NCBI RefSeq assembly: GCF_030177755.1
Contig: NZ_CP126539.1
Coordinates: forward strand, 830,001-894,000
Length of the DNA: 64,000 nt
Source of the DNA: Devosia sp. RR2S18
Lineage (GTDB): Bacteria; Pseudomonadota; Alphaproteobacteria; Rhizobiales; Devosiaceae
Direction of reading: 5' to 3'
The notes under the pieces were generated by a model, which had not been told where the DNA came from, ran no database searches, and saw nothing but the letters and a program-made list of their open reading frames with translations. Positions 52,699 through 61,072 of the stretch are shown here, one piece after another. Both the position numbers and the translations under genes were made by a program. The first letter of the stretch is position 1; every line of letters begins with the position of its first letter.

Positions 52699-53673
52699 AT
52701 GAAGACGCGCGTTTTGGGCAAGACCGGGTACGAGGTTTCCGAAATTGGTCTGGGCTGCTGGCAGTTGGGCGGCGACTTCGGCCCGGTCGGTGACGAGACG
52801 GCCAATGCCATTTTGGATGCTGCCAATGCAGCGGGTGTTAATTTCTGGGACACGGCGGACGTCTATGGCGGCGGCCTGTCGGAGCGCCGCATTGGTGCGC
52901 ATCCCAAGGGGCCGGGTGTGCACGTGGCGACCAAGCTGGGTCGCGGTGCGGGCCTTTACCCCGATGGCTATTCCAAGGAGGCGATCCGCGCCAGTCTCCT
53001 GGCCTCGGCCGAGCGGCTGAACGTTGCAACGCTTGATCTGGCGCAGCTGCATTGCGTGCCGACCGAAGTGCTACGCCGCGGGGCGATCTTCGGCTGGATG
53101 GACGAGCTGCAGGCCGAAGGTCTGGTGCGCCACTGGGGCGCCAGCGTCGAGACCATCGAAGAAGGCTTGATCTGTCTCGATCAGCCCGGCTGCGCGACGT
53201 TGCAGATTATCTTCAATCTCTTTCGGCAGGATGCCGCCAAGGATCTCCTGCCTATGGCAGCGGAAAAGAATGTCGGCATTATCGTGCGGCTACCGCTGGC
53301 GAGTGGCCTGCTCAGCGGCAAGTTTGACAAAGAGACGCGTTTCGATCCTTCCGATCACCGCAACTACAACGCCGATGGCAAAGCCTTTTCGGTGGGTGAG
53401 ACCTTCTCCGGCGTTCCGTTCGAACGCGGCGTCGAGCTGGTCGCCGAGCTCAAGGGCTATGCGCCCGAAGGCATGCCGATGAGCCAGTTCGCCTTGCGCT
53501 GGATCCTCGACCATCCGCAGGTGTCGACAATCATCGCCGGCGTGAGCAAGCCCGAGCAGCTCAAGGACAATGTCGCTGCCAGCGAGCGGAAGAGCCTCTT
53601 TCCGGCACTGCTGGGTCAGCTCGACCAGTGGTATGAGCAGAACGTGAAACCCGCGATCCGCGGCGGCGTTTAG
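52699..53673 (+). CDS. Aldo/keto reductase
   Basis: 324 residues from the ATG at 52699, with GGAG at 52688-52691. AKR barrel: TRVLGKTGYEVSEIGLGCW, WDTADVYGGGLSERRIG with the catalytic Asp/Tyr, ATKLGRGAGLYP with Lys, DLAQLHCVP, and a C-terminal STIIAGVSKPEQLKDNV for NADPH binding. It reduces aldehydes or ketones; substrate unknown. It may be transcribed with the exporter, 65 bp upstream. Confidence 0.9.
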   Translation: MKTRVLGKTGYEVSEIGLGCWQLGGDFGPVGDETANAILDAANAAGVNFWDTADVYGGGLSERRIGAHPKGPGVHVATKLGRGAGLYPDGYSKEAIRASLLASAERLNVATLDLAQLHCVPTEVLRRGAIFGWMDELQAEGLVRHWGASVETIEEGLICLDQPGCATLQIIFNLFRQDAAKDLLPMAAEKNVGIIVRLPLASGLLSGKFDKETRFDPSDHRNYNADGKAFSVGETFSGVPFERGVELVAELKGYAPEGMPMSQFALRWILDHPQVSTIIAGVSKPEQLKDNVAASERKSLFPALLGQLDQWYEQNVKPAIRGGV

Positions 53674-53692
53674 CCGACCTAGCGCATCCATT

Positions 53693-53715
53693 GCCCGCTT
53701 CCTAAGTTAGCGGGC
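53693..53715. repeat. Hairpin between aldo/keto reductase and M16C genes
   Basis: GCCCGCT 53693-53699 pairs with AGCGGGC 53709-53715 around a 9-nt loop, with no T-run. It lies 30 bp before the M16C ATG. Confidence 0.35.
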
Positions 53716-53744
53716 ATAGATCAGCAATTCACGGACGCTCCCCC

Positions 53745-56654
53745 ATGACGCATCATCCCGCCTTCGAACTGCTTCGTGACGAACACATCGCGGAGGCCAA
53801 TTCGCAGGCGCAACTGTTCCGGCACAAGAAAACCGGCGCGGAGGTGCTCAGTCTCGTCAACGACGACGAGAACAAGGTGTTCGGGATTACCTTCAAGACT
53901 CCGCCCGACGATTCTACGGGCGTGGCGCATATCCTTGAGCATTCGGTCTTATGCGGGTCACGCAAGTACCCGGTGAAGAAGCCGTTCGTGGAGTTGCTCA
54001 AGGGTTCCATGCACACCTTCCTCAATGCTATGACCTTTCCGGATAAGACTGCCTATCCGGTGGCGAGCCAGAACCTCAAGGATTTCTACAACCTCGTCGA
54101 CGTCTATCTCGATGCAGTGTTTTTCCCGCTGATAAGCGAGGACACCTTTCGCCAGGAAGGTTGGCACTACGAACTTGAGGACGTTGACGCGCCGCTGGTC
54201 TACAAGGGCGTCGTGTTCAACGAGATGAAGGGCGCTTTTTCCTCGCCCGACGCTGTGATGCGGGATCTCGCGCAGCGTTCGCTTTATCCCGACACCACCT
54301 ACGGCAAGAGCTCGGGCGGTGACCCCAAAGCCATTCCGGACCTCACCTACCAGAAGTTCAAGCGCTTCCACGAGACATTCTATCATCCCTCAAACACACG
54401 CGCGTTCTTTTCGGGGGATGACGATGCCACGCAGCGACTGGCGATACTCGACGAGTATTTCACCCAGTTCGAGCCGATCGAGGTCGATGCCGAGATCAAG
54501 CTGCAGCCGCGGTTCAATGCGCCGCGGCAGATCGTGGCGACCTATGCCGGCAACAAGGACGAGGAAAAGGCCCGTGATGGGATGGTGTCGGTCAACTGGA
54601 TGATCGACCCGCCGGGCGACCGCATTGAGGCGCTGTCGCATGGCATGCTAAGCTACCTCCTGGTTGGCAACCCCGCCGCGCCGCTGCGCAAAAAGCTGAC
54701 CGAAAGTGGGCTGGGCGAAGGAATGACTGGCAGCGGCATCGGGCAGGGCCTGCGCCAGCCGATGGCGACCTTTGGCCTGAAGGGCGTTGATCCCGCAGAC
54801 GGCGAGAAGGTCGAGGCGCTGATCCTCGCAACGCTCGAGGAGATTGCCGGGCAGGGGTTCCCGCAGGACCAGCTGGAAGCGGCAGTGAACACCTTCGAGT
54901 TCTCGCTACGCGAGAACAATTCAGGATCCTATCCCCGCGGCATGACCTATATGTTCGCCGCCCTTAACGGCTGGCTCCATGGCGGCGATCCGCTGCGGCA
55001 GCTCGCCTTCGAAGGTGCCTTGAGCGAACTCAAGCGCAAGGCTAGCGAGGGTCATTTCGAACGCGAAATCCGCCGGCTGCTGTTGGAAAACACGCACCGC
55101 ACCACGGTGATGCTGAGCGCCGATCCTGAGCAGGGCGCTCGCGAGACGGCGCGGGAAGTGGAGATCCTGGCCGGGGTGCGGGCAGGCATGGACGAGGCGG
55201 CAGTGCGCGCCACCATATCCGAAACCGAGCGTCTCAAGGCCTTGCAGGAAGCGGTGGACGATCCTCAGCAACTCGCCAAGATCCCGATGCTCACCCTTGA
55301 GGATCTGCCGCGCGAGACGCGCAAGGTCCCCGTCGAGATCGGCAATCTGGCCGATACTAGGATCTTCTCTCACGACCTGCCAACGCTGGGGATCGTCTAT
55401 CTCGATCTGGGGTTTGATCTGCATGTTCTCGACCGCGAGTTGCTGCCTTATCTGCCGCTGTTTGGCCGGGCGCTGCTGCAGACGGGCACCAGCAAGGAAG
55501 ATTTTGTTTCGCTGACGCAGCGGATCGGCCGGGCGACGGGCGGCATCGCCCAACATCGCGGGCTTTCCGCCAAGCAGGGGAGCGATGGCAGTGCCGCCTG
55601 GTTCTTTTTGTCGGGCAAGGCGGTGCCGGACAAGCTCGGCGAGATGCTCGCCATTATGGGCGACGTGCTGCTAGACGCGCGGCTCGATAATCGCGAGCGA
55701 TTTCGGCAGCTGGCGCTCGAGGAAAAAGCCGGGTTCGAGGCGCGGCTAGTGCCCAGTGGCAATGCCATCGCCGACACGCGGCTCAAGTCCGGGTTCACCG
55801 AGGCAAGCTGGGTGGCCGAGCAGATGGGCGGGGTGAGTTATCTCCAGTTCTTGCGCGCTCTCGTGAAACGCATCGACAGCGATTGGCCTAGTGTGGAGGC
55901 GGCACTGCTGCGTATTCGCGACACGCTCTTCCAGCGCGGCCACATGGTGGTCAACGTGACCGCCGATGGAGTGCTGTTGAGCCGTGCGCGCGGTGAGCTC
56001 GATGGTTTCCTCGGTGGCCTGCCGAATGGCACGCCGCCTATGACCGATTGGAGCGTCCAGTTTCAGCCAAGATCGGAGGGGCTCATCATCCCCGCGCAGG
56101 TCAATTATGTGGGCAAGGGCGCCAATTTGCGGGCGCTCGGCTTCTCGATGACTGGAGCATCGAGCGTGGTGCTGAAGTTCCTCAATACCACCTATCTCTG
56201 GGACAAGATCCGCGTGCAAGGTGGCGCCTATGGCGGTGCGAGCCGGTTCGATCTTACCTCTGGCAATTTCACCTTCCTTTCCTACCGAGATCCCAATTTG
56301 CTCAAGACGCTCGATGCCTATGATGGTGCGGCCAAAGCACTGAGAACCGAGATCGGCCAGGGCGACCTGACTCGCTCGATCATCGGCGTGATCGGTGACG
56401 TGGATAGCTATGAGTTTCCCGATGCCAAGGGGTACTCGTCCATGTGGCGGCAACTGACCGGCACCACCGACGAGATACGCCAACAGCGGCGAGACGAAAT
56501 TCTTGGGGCGAGCGCTGCCGATTTCCGGGCGATGGCCGATGCGGTGGAGGCCGTGACGCGCCAGGGTCATGTGGTGGTGGTGGGCGGGGAAGCCGCGATC
56601 AAGACAGCCAATGAACAGCGGCCGGGGCTGCTTGAGGTGAGTAAGGTGATGTAG
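53745..56654 (+). CDS. M16C-family (insulinase / presequence-protease-like) metalloprotease
   Basis: 969 residues, the length usual for PreP-type enzymes with two clamshell halves. The inverted zinc motif HxxEH is at His62-Ile-Leu-Glu65-His66 (GVAHILEHSVLCGS), with the distal Glu in VVFNEMKGAFS near residue 168. The C-terminal half retains an R/Y-type substrate site (GGAYGGASRFD). Such enzymes degrade small unfolded peptides; there is no signal peptide, so it acts in the cytoplasm. No purine-rich ribosome-binding site is seen at the ATG. Confidence 0.92.
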   Translation: MTHHPAFELLRDEHIAEANSQAQLFRHKKTGAEVLSLVNDDENKVFGITFKTPPDDSTGVAHILEHSVLCGSRKYPVKKPFVELLKGSMHTFLNAMTFPDKTAYPVASQNLKDFYNLVDVYLDAVFFPLISEDTFRQEGWHYELEDVDAPLVYKGVVFNEMKGAFSSPDAVMRDLAQRSLYPDTTYGKSSGGDPKAIPDLTYQKFKRFHETFYHPSNTRAFFSGDDDATQRLAILDEYFTQFEPIEVDAEIKLQPRFNAPRQIVATYAGNKDEEKARDGMVSVNWMIDPPGDRIEALSHGMLSYLLVGNPAAPLRKKLTESGLGEGMTGSGIGQGLRQPMATFGLKGVDPADGEKVEALILATLEEIAGQGFPQDQLEAAVNTFEFSLRENNSGSYPRGMTYMFAALNGWLHGGDPLRQLAFEGALSELKRKASEGHFEREIRRLLLENTHRTTVMLSADPEQGARETAREVEILAGVRAGMDEAAVRATISETERLKALQEAVDDPQQLAKIPMLTLEDLPRETRKVPVEIGNLADTRIFSHDLPTLGIVYLDLGFDLHVLDRELLPYLPLFGRALLQTGTSKEDFVSLTQRIGRATGGIAQHRGLSAKQGSDGSAAWFFLSGKAVPDKLGEMLAIMGDVLLDARLDNRERFRQLALEEKAGFEARLVPSGNAIADTRLKSGFTEASWVAEQMGGVSYLQFLRALVKRIDSDWPSVEAALLRIRDTLFQRGHMVVNVTADGVLLSRARGELDGFLGGLPNGTPPMTDWSVQFQPRSEGLIIPAQVNYVGKGANLRALGFSMTGASSVVLKFLNTTYLWDKIRVQGGAYGGASRFDLTSGNFTFLSYRDPNLLKTLDAYDGAAKALRTEIGQGDLTRSIIGVIGDVDSYEFPDAKGYSSMWRQLTGTTDEIRQQRRDEILGASAADFRAMADAVEAVTRQGHVVVVGGEAAIKTANEQRPGLLEVSKVM

Positions 56655-56661
56655 TTCCTCC

Positions 56662-56692
56662 CACTCGTCCTCCCGCTAGGAGGGAAGGAGTG
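56662..56692. terminator. Hairpin between convergent protease and esterase genes
   Basis: Outer arms CACTC/GAGTG (56662-56666, 56688-56692) and inner arms CCTCC/GGAGG around CGCTA. No T-run. Probable transcription end for both strands. Confidence 0.4.
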
Positions 56693-56702
56693 CGGTGGAC
56701 GC

Positions 56703-57716
56703 TTAGGTGCTGAGGGCCTTGGCAAGATAAGGCAAGCTCAGGTCCATGCGGTAGTCGACGCTGGAGTGATTGTCGGGGAACTCTTCGTAGCGGTGGGCGA
56801 TGCCTTGCCGCTCTAGGCTCCGGTGCACCCGGCGGGTGCCGTAGAGAATGTCGTATTGGTCCAGCGTGCCGCACTCGATATAGAGGGCCTTGAGCTGGCG
56901 CAGGGCGTCACCATGCGTCTCGACCATGCGCACCGGGTCCCACTTTTTCCAGTTTGCCCAGCGCTCCTCAATGATTTCGCAGGTGTCGAGGGTCACCGGC
57001 AGGCGCAGGCCGAGAAAGACCCCGGGGTCCGGATCGGGGTCAAAGCTGGCCGCTTGCGCGAGGAACATCAGCGTCATGGTGTCCTTGCCGTCGAGCTTGG
57101 GCTTGGCCTCGAACGTCGTGATCCACTTTTCGATCGAGTTTTCGTGCTCGGCCAAAGCGCGCAGCACCTGCGGGAAGCCTGCGAGATAGAGGTGCTCGAA
57201 ACCTGCGTCGCCCGAATGGCTTGCGGCGGCGGCCCAGACATCGGGATGGCGCATGGCGTGGATATAGGCACCGAACCCGCCCGAGCTCTTGCCGAAGACG
57301 CCACGCCGGCCCGTGCCGCCGCAGCCGAAGCGGCTCTCGACGGTGGGCAGCATTTCCTCAATCAGGAAGGTCTCCCAGCGACCCATCACCGGGCTATCAA
57401 CATATTGGTTGCCGCCCAGCCGGGTGAAGCAATCGGGGAAGGCGACGACGGTGGGGGGCATCTCGCCCGAGCCGATCAGGCGGTCGAGTCGCTCGGGGAC
57501 ATTCTCGCCGAAATTTTTCCAGGCCGTGTGGGCAGGCCCGCCAGCGGTATAGCCCACGAGATCGACGAGGAGGGGCAGGTCCGTGCCATCGTGACCGTGC
57601 GGCACGTAGACGTCCACAATACGGGTGGGAGTGTCGCCGAGGCGATTGTCCTTGAGGGCTACGCTGTCCACCGCAAGACGGTGAATGGTGCCGGCGGGAT
57701 GGTGGGACTTGCGCAT
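56703..57716 (-). CDS. Esterase-family alpha/beta hydrolase
   Basis: 337 residues with AGGAG before the ATG. The fold fits the esterase-D/enterochelin-esterase group (PF00756): early strand TRIVDVYVPHGHDG, oxyanion region LVDLVGYTAGGP, nucleophile Ser in VFGKSSGGFGAYIHAM near residue 145, and C-terminal His in EFPDNHSSVDYRMD near 319. No signal peptide. Substrate unknown. It is convergent with the M16C protease and divergent from the exonuclease-ligase pair. Confidence 0.85.
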   Translation of the reverse strand: MRKSHHPAGTIHRLAVDSVALKDNRLGDTPTRIVDVYVPHGHDGTDLPLLVDLVGYTAGGPAHTAWKNFGENVPERLDRLIGSGEMPPTVVAFPDCFTRLGGNQYVDSPVMGRWETFLIEEMLPTVESRFGCGGTGRRGVFGKSSGGFGAYIHAMRHPDVWAAAASHSGDAGFEHLYLAGFPQVLRALAEHENSIEKWITTFEAKPKLDGKDTMTLMFLAQAASFDPDPDPGVFLGLRLPVTLDTCEIIEERWANWKKWDPVRMVETHGDALRQLKALYIECGTLDQYDILYGTRRVHRSLERQGIAHRYEEFPDNHSSVDYRMDLSLPYLAKALST

Positions 57717-57825
57717 GGCGATCTCCTGTCATGTTCTGGCGTACCTCCAGCACTAGCATGAGGCGGTCAGCGGGGGCGAGCCGCTCGCTGAACCTAGCGC
57801 GAGGCTGCCGCGTTCAAGGTGAGAC

Positions 57826-58830
57826 ATGCCAGAGCCGATCCTCGACCGCGACCTCCATATCCGGGCCATCGACGCCTATATCGATCCGTCCGTGCCGCGG
57901 GAACGGGCGATTATCACCCATGGTCACGCCGACCACGCGCGTAGCGGCCATGGTTCGGTGCTGGCGACACCCGACACCATCTCGATCATGAAGGTACGCT
58001 ATGGCGAGGATTGCGCGGGGAGCTTCCAACCGCTCCCCTTCGGCGAACCCATAGCCATCGACGACGTCACCATTACCTTTTTTCCGGCGGGGCACATCAT
58101 GGGGTCGGCACAGGTGCTGGTGGAGCGCGGCGGTCAGCGGGTGGTCGTCACGGGCGATTACAAACGGCTGCGCGACCGCACGGCGCAACCCTATGAACTG
58201 ATCGAATGTGATCTCCTGGTAACCGAGGCGACCTTCGGCCTGCCAGTGTTCCAGCATCCCCATCCAAAGGTTGAGATCGGGCGGCTGCTCAATTCGGTGC
58301 GCAAGCAACCCGAGCGCGCGCATCTGATCGGCAGCTACGCCCTGGGCAAGGCGCAGCGAGTAATCGCGCTGCTGCGGGACGCCGGCTATGACGATCCGAT
58401 CTACCTTCATGGGGCGATGATCCGGCTCTGCGCGTTATACGAGGAATTGGGCGTGCCGCTAGGCGATCTGCGCCCGGCCACCGGCGTGCCAAAGGCGGAG
58501 CTTGAAGGCGCCATCGTTATTGCACCACCTTCGGCCATTCGCGACCGCTGGAGCCGGCGCTTTCCCGATCCGGTCACTTGCCAGGCTTCGGGCTGGATGA
58601 GCGTCAAGCAGCGCGCCCGCCAAGCGCTGGTGGAACTGCCGCTGGTAATCTCGGATCATTGCGACTGGGGCGAGCTCAACCAGACCATCCGCGAGACCGG
58701 CGCGGGAACGGTGTGGGTGACGCATGGGCGGGAGGATGCGCTGGTTTATTGGTGCCGGCAGCAGGGCCTCGTGGCCGAGCCGCTCAATATCCAGGGCTTC
58801 GAAGACGATGGTGGCGAGGGGGAGGAATGA
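57826..58830 (+). CDS. DNA-ligase-associated metallo-beta-lactamase exonuclease
   Basis: 334 residues. Metallo-beta-lactamase site ITHGHADHARSGHG (HxHxDH), FFPAGHIMGSAQVLVE, VVTGDYKRLRDRTAQ and VTEATFGLPVF are those of the ligase-associated exonuclease family (TIGR04122). AAGGTGAG precedes the ATG. Its stop overlaps the ligase start (ATGA), confirming the pairing. Expected role is nucleolytic end processing before ligation. The helicase (Lhr type) and phosphoesterase usually found with these genes are absent here. Confidence 0.9.
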   Translation: MPEPILDRDLHIRAIDAYIDPSVPRERAIITHGHADHARSGHGSVLATPDTISIMKVRYGEDCAGSFQPLPFGEPIAIDDVTITFFPAGHIMGSAQVLVERGGQRVVVTGDYKRLRDRTAQPYELIECDLLVTEATFGLPVFQHPHPKVEIGRLLNSVRKQPERAHLIGSYALGKAQRVIALLRDAGYDDPIYLHGAMIRLCALYEELGVPLGDLRPATGVPKAELEGAIVIAPPSAIRDRWSRRFPDPVTCQASGWMSVKQRARQALVELPLVISDHCDWGELNQTIRETGAGTVWVTHGREDALVYWCRQQGLVAEPLNIQGFEDDGGEGEE

Positions 58831-60404
58831 AGCGCTTCGCTCTCCTGTTGGAACTGCTGGCCCTTACACCCTCGCGCAACCGCAAGTTGGCGGCCCTGAC
58901 GCAGTACTTCCGTGAGGTGCCCGACCCTGACCGGGGGTTCGCCCTTGCCGTGCTGACGGGCGCCCTCACTTTTCGCAATGTGAAGCCGGCGTTGCTGCGC
59001 GAAACGGTGCTGCGCGAAGTCGACGCCACGCTCTTTGCCATGAGCTACGATTATGTCGGCGATCTCGGCGAGACCATCGCATTGATTTGGCCGCACCACG
59101 GGGAAGAGCGTGACCTGCCCTCGCTGACCGACCTCATCGAGCTTTTCAACACTACGTCCAAAAGCGAACTACCCAAGCTCATCGCAGCACTCCTCACGCG
59201 AGCGGAAATCCATGAGCGCTGGGCCTTGGTGAAGCTGGCAACCGGAGCTTTGCGGATCGGGGTTTCGGCGCGGCTGGCCAAGACTGCCCTGGCAGAGATG
59301 AGTGGCAAGGATTTGCAGGAGATCGAGGAAGTCTGGCACGGCTTGACGGTTCCCTATACCGAGCTCTTCGCGTGGCTGGACGGCAAGGCTGAGCGCCCGG
59401 ATATAGATCATGCGGCGCGCTTCCACCCGCTGATGCTGTCCAACCCGCTTGACGAGGAAAAAGACCTCGCCAAGTTCGATCCGGCGGATTTCTCGGCCGA
59501 GTGGAAGTGGGACGGCATTCGCGTGCAATTGGTGCTGGGGCAGGGCACCGCCTCACTGTTCTCCCGCACGGGCGACGACATCGCCGCCGCCTTTCCCGAT
59601 ATTGTCGAGAATGTCCATGGCCGCGCGGTGCTGGACGGGGAATTGCTGGTGGGCACCGAATTCGAGGCGCGCAGCTTCAAGGATCTGCAGCAGCGGCTCA
59701 ATCGCAAGGTGGCCTCACCCAAGCACCTCAAGGAACTGCCCGCTTTCATCCGGGTCTACGATATTCTCTTTGACGGGGACGACGACGTCCGGCCGCTGAG
59801 TTGGACGGAGCGCCGGCAACGGCTGGAGCAGTGGTTCGCAGATAATCCGCAGACGCGCCTGGATGTGTCCGAGCTGCTGCCATTCACCGGCTGGGAGGAT
59901 CTGGCGCAGCAACGCCGCCAGGGAGCGGACGAGCATGGCCATGAAGGCGTGATGCTCAAGCTGCGCAGCTCGCCCTATGTGCCAGGGCGCCCAAAGGGCT
60001 ATTGGTACAAGTGGAAGCGCGACCCCAACGTCGTCGACGCAATCCTCATGTATGCCCAGCGCGGCCACGGCAAACGCAGCTCGTTCTACTCGGACTATAC
60101 GTTCGGGGTGTGGAGGGGCAACGAGATCGTCCCCATCGGCAAGGCCTATTTCGGTTTCACTGACGAGGAGCTCAAGCAACTCGACAAATGGATCCGCACC
60201 AACACCGTGCAGAGCTTTGGCCCAGTGCGCGAGGTGCGCAAGGAGCTGGTGTTCGAAGTAGCGTTCGACAGTGCGCAGGAGAGTACGCGGCACAAATCTG
60301 GCGTGGCCCTCCGCTTTCCCCGCATCAATCGCATCCGCTGGGACAAGCCGGCCAGCGAAGCCGCTACTCTCGACGATATGGCAGCGTTCATCGCCGCGAG
60401 CTAG
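58827..60404 (+). CDS. ATP-dependent DNA ligase (repair-associated)
   Basis: 525 residues from the ATG at 58827, overlapping the exonuclease stop; a longer in-frame reading into the exonuclease gene is not credible. An N-terminal DNA-binding domain (1-190) precedes the nucleotidyltransferase core with the AMP-accepting Lys227 in AEWKWDGIRVQL, LDGELLVG, HEGVMLKLRSSPYVPGRPKGYWYKWKR and an OB-fold tail ending RFPRINRIRWDK. It seals nicks in double-strand-break or excision repair, distinct from NAD-dependent LigA. Confidence 0.92.
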   Translation: MKRFALLLELLALTPSRNRKLAALTQYFREVPDPDRGFALAVLTGALTFRNVKPALLRETVLREVDATLFAMSYDYVGDLGETIALIWPHHGEERDLPSLTDLIELFNTTSKSELPKLIAALLTRAEIHERWALVKLATGALRIGVSARLAKTALAEMSGKDLQEIEEVWHGLTVPYTELFAWLDGKAERPDIDHAARFHPLMLSNPLDEEKDLAKFDPADFSAEWKWDGIRVQLVLGQGTASLFSRTGDDIAAAFPDIVENVHGRAVLDGELLVGTEFEARSFKDLQQRLNRKVASPKHLKELPAFIRVYDILFDGDDDVRPLSWTERRQRLEQWFADNPQTRLDVSELLPFTGWEDLAQQRRQGADEHGHEGVMLKLRSSPYVPGRPKGYWYKWKRDPNVVDAILMYAQRGHGKRSSFYSDYTFGVWRGNEIVPIGKAYFGFTDEELKQLDKWIRTNTVQSFGPVREVRKELVFEVAFDSAQESTRHKSGVALRFPRINRIRWDKPASEAATLDDMAAFIAAS

Positions 60405-60434
60405 GCTCACAATTGCTTCTGGAAAGAGAAAGCC

Positions 60435-60686
60435 ATGTCATCCCGATCCAACCATCTCAAGCTTACGGCATTGCAAAAGCAGATGGAGGCGGCAGCCGAG
60501 GCGATGGATTTCGAGGAGGCCACGCGGCTGCGCGATGAAATAGCGCGCCTCAAGGGCGAAACATCACTGGGCGACGTTGGGCAGCCGCCACCGGGGGCCA
60601 TGGGTTTGGGTAGCAATGCGCCGGTGCGTGAGCCGCCAAAAGGCTGGGTGAAGCCGAAAAAGCCTGACTTTCTGAAGAAGAGCTAG
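60435..60686 (+). CDS. Small UvrB/UvrC-motif protein
   Basis: 83 residues. A single UvrB/UvrC-type helical hairpin (ALQKQMEAAAEAMDFEEATRLRDEIARLK, given here as two parts: LQKQMEAAAEAMDFEEA and TRLRDEIARLK) is followed by a Gly/Pro-rich basic tail (KGWVKPKKPDFLKKS). In UvrB this motif binds UvrC; free-standing versions occur in stress proteins such as McsA. It starts 30 bp after the ligase gene, so it is probably co-transcribed and may act in repair. It overlaps the convergent MerR gene by 4 bp. Confidence 0.75.
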   Translation: MSSRSNHLKLTALQKQMEAAAEAMDFEEATRLRDEIARLKGETSLGDVGQPPPGAMGLGSNAPVREPPKGWVKPKKPDFLKKS

Positions 60687-61072
60687 GCCTTCTCCAGCCG
60701 CTCCTCGGCGAGCTTCTTGATCTCCCGCAGCTCGGCGATGGTGGTTTCCAGATCGTGCAATTGCCGCTCCAGGGACACCAGCCGGTTTTCGACCTTGTCG
60801 GCCAAAAGGTGGACCTGTTGGCTCCTATCGGCATCATAGAGGCTGAGATAGTCGGAGATGTCGCGCAGCGAAAAGCCGAGCCGCTTGCCGCGCAGGATGA
60901 GGATCAATCGAGCGCGGTCGCGTCGTCGGAAGATGCGCGTAGCGCCGACCCGTTCGGGGGCGAGCAGGCCCTTGGACTCGTAGAAACGAATGGCGCGGGT
61001 GGAGATGCCGAACTCCTTGGCGAGGTCGGCAATGGCGAAGAGATCCTTGTGGTCGACTTCCGCGCGGGTCAC
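60683..61072 (-). CDS. MerR-family regulator, LiuR-like
   Basis: 129 residues. MerR winged helix (FAIADLAKEFGISTRAIRFYESKGLL; RDRARLILILRGKRLGFSLRDISDYLSLYD) with a long coiled-coil dimerisation helix and no effector domain or metal-binding Cys. This pattern is that of LiuR-type regulators, which control branched-chain amino-acid and fatty-acid breakdown in many proteobacteria. Its start overlaps the fadD stop, so it is made from the same message; matching sites at 62845 and 62950 suggest control of fadD-merR and of the facing fadE. Confidence 0.85.
   Translation of the reverse strand: MTRAEVDHKDLFAIADLAKEFGISTRAIRFYESKGLLAPERVGATRIFRRRDRARLILILRGKRLGFSLRDISDYLSLYDADRSQQVHLLADKVENRLVSLERQLHDLETTIAELREIKKLAEERLEKA

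Noticed and set aside
58578..58826. N-terminal extension of the DNA ligase into the exonuclease gene
   Set aside because: It overlaps the exonuclease coding sequence in another frame; the ATGA junction at 58827 gives the normal ligase start.
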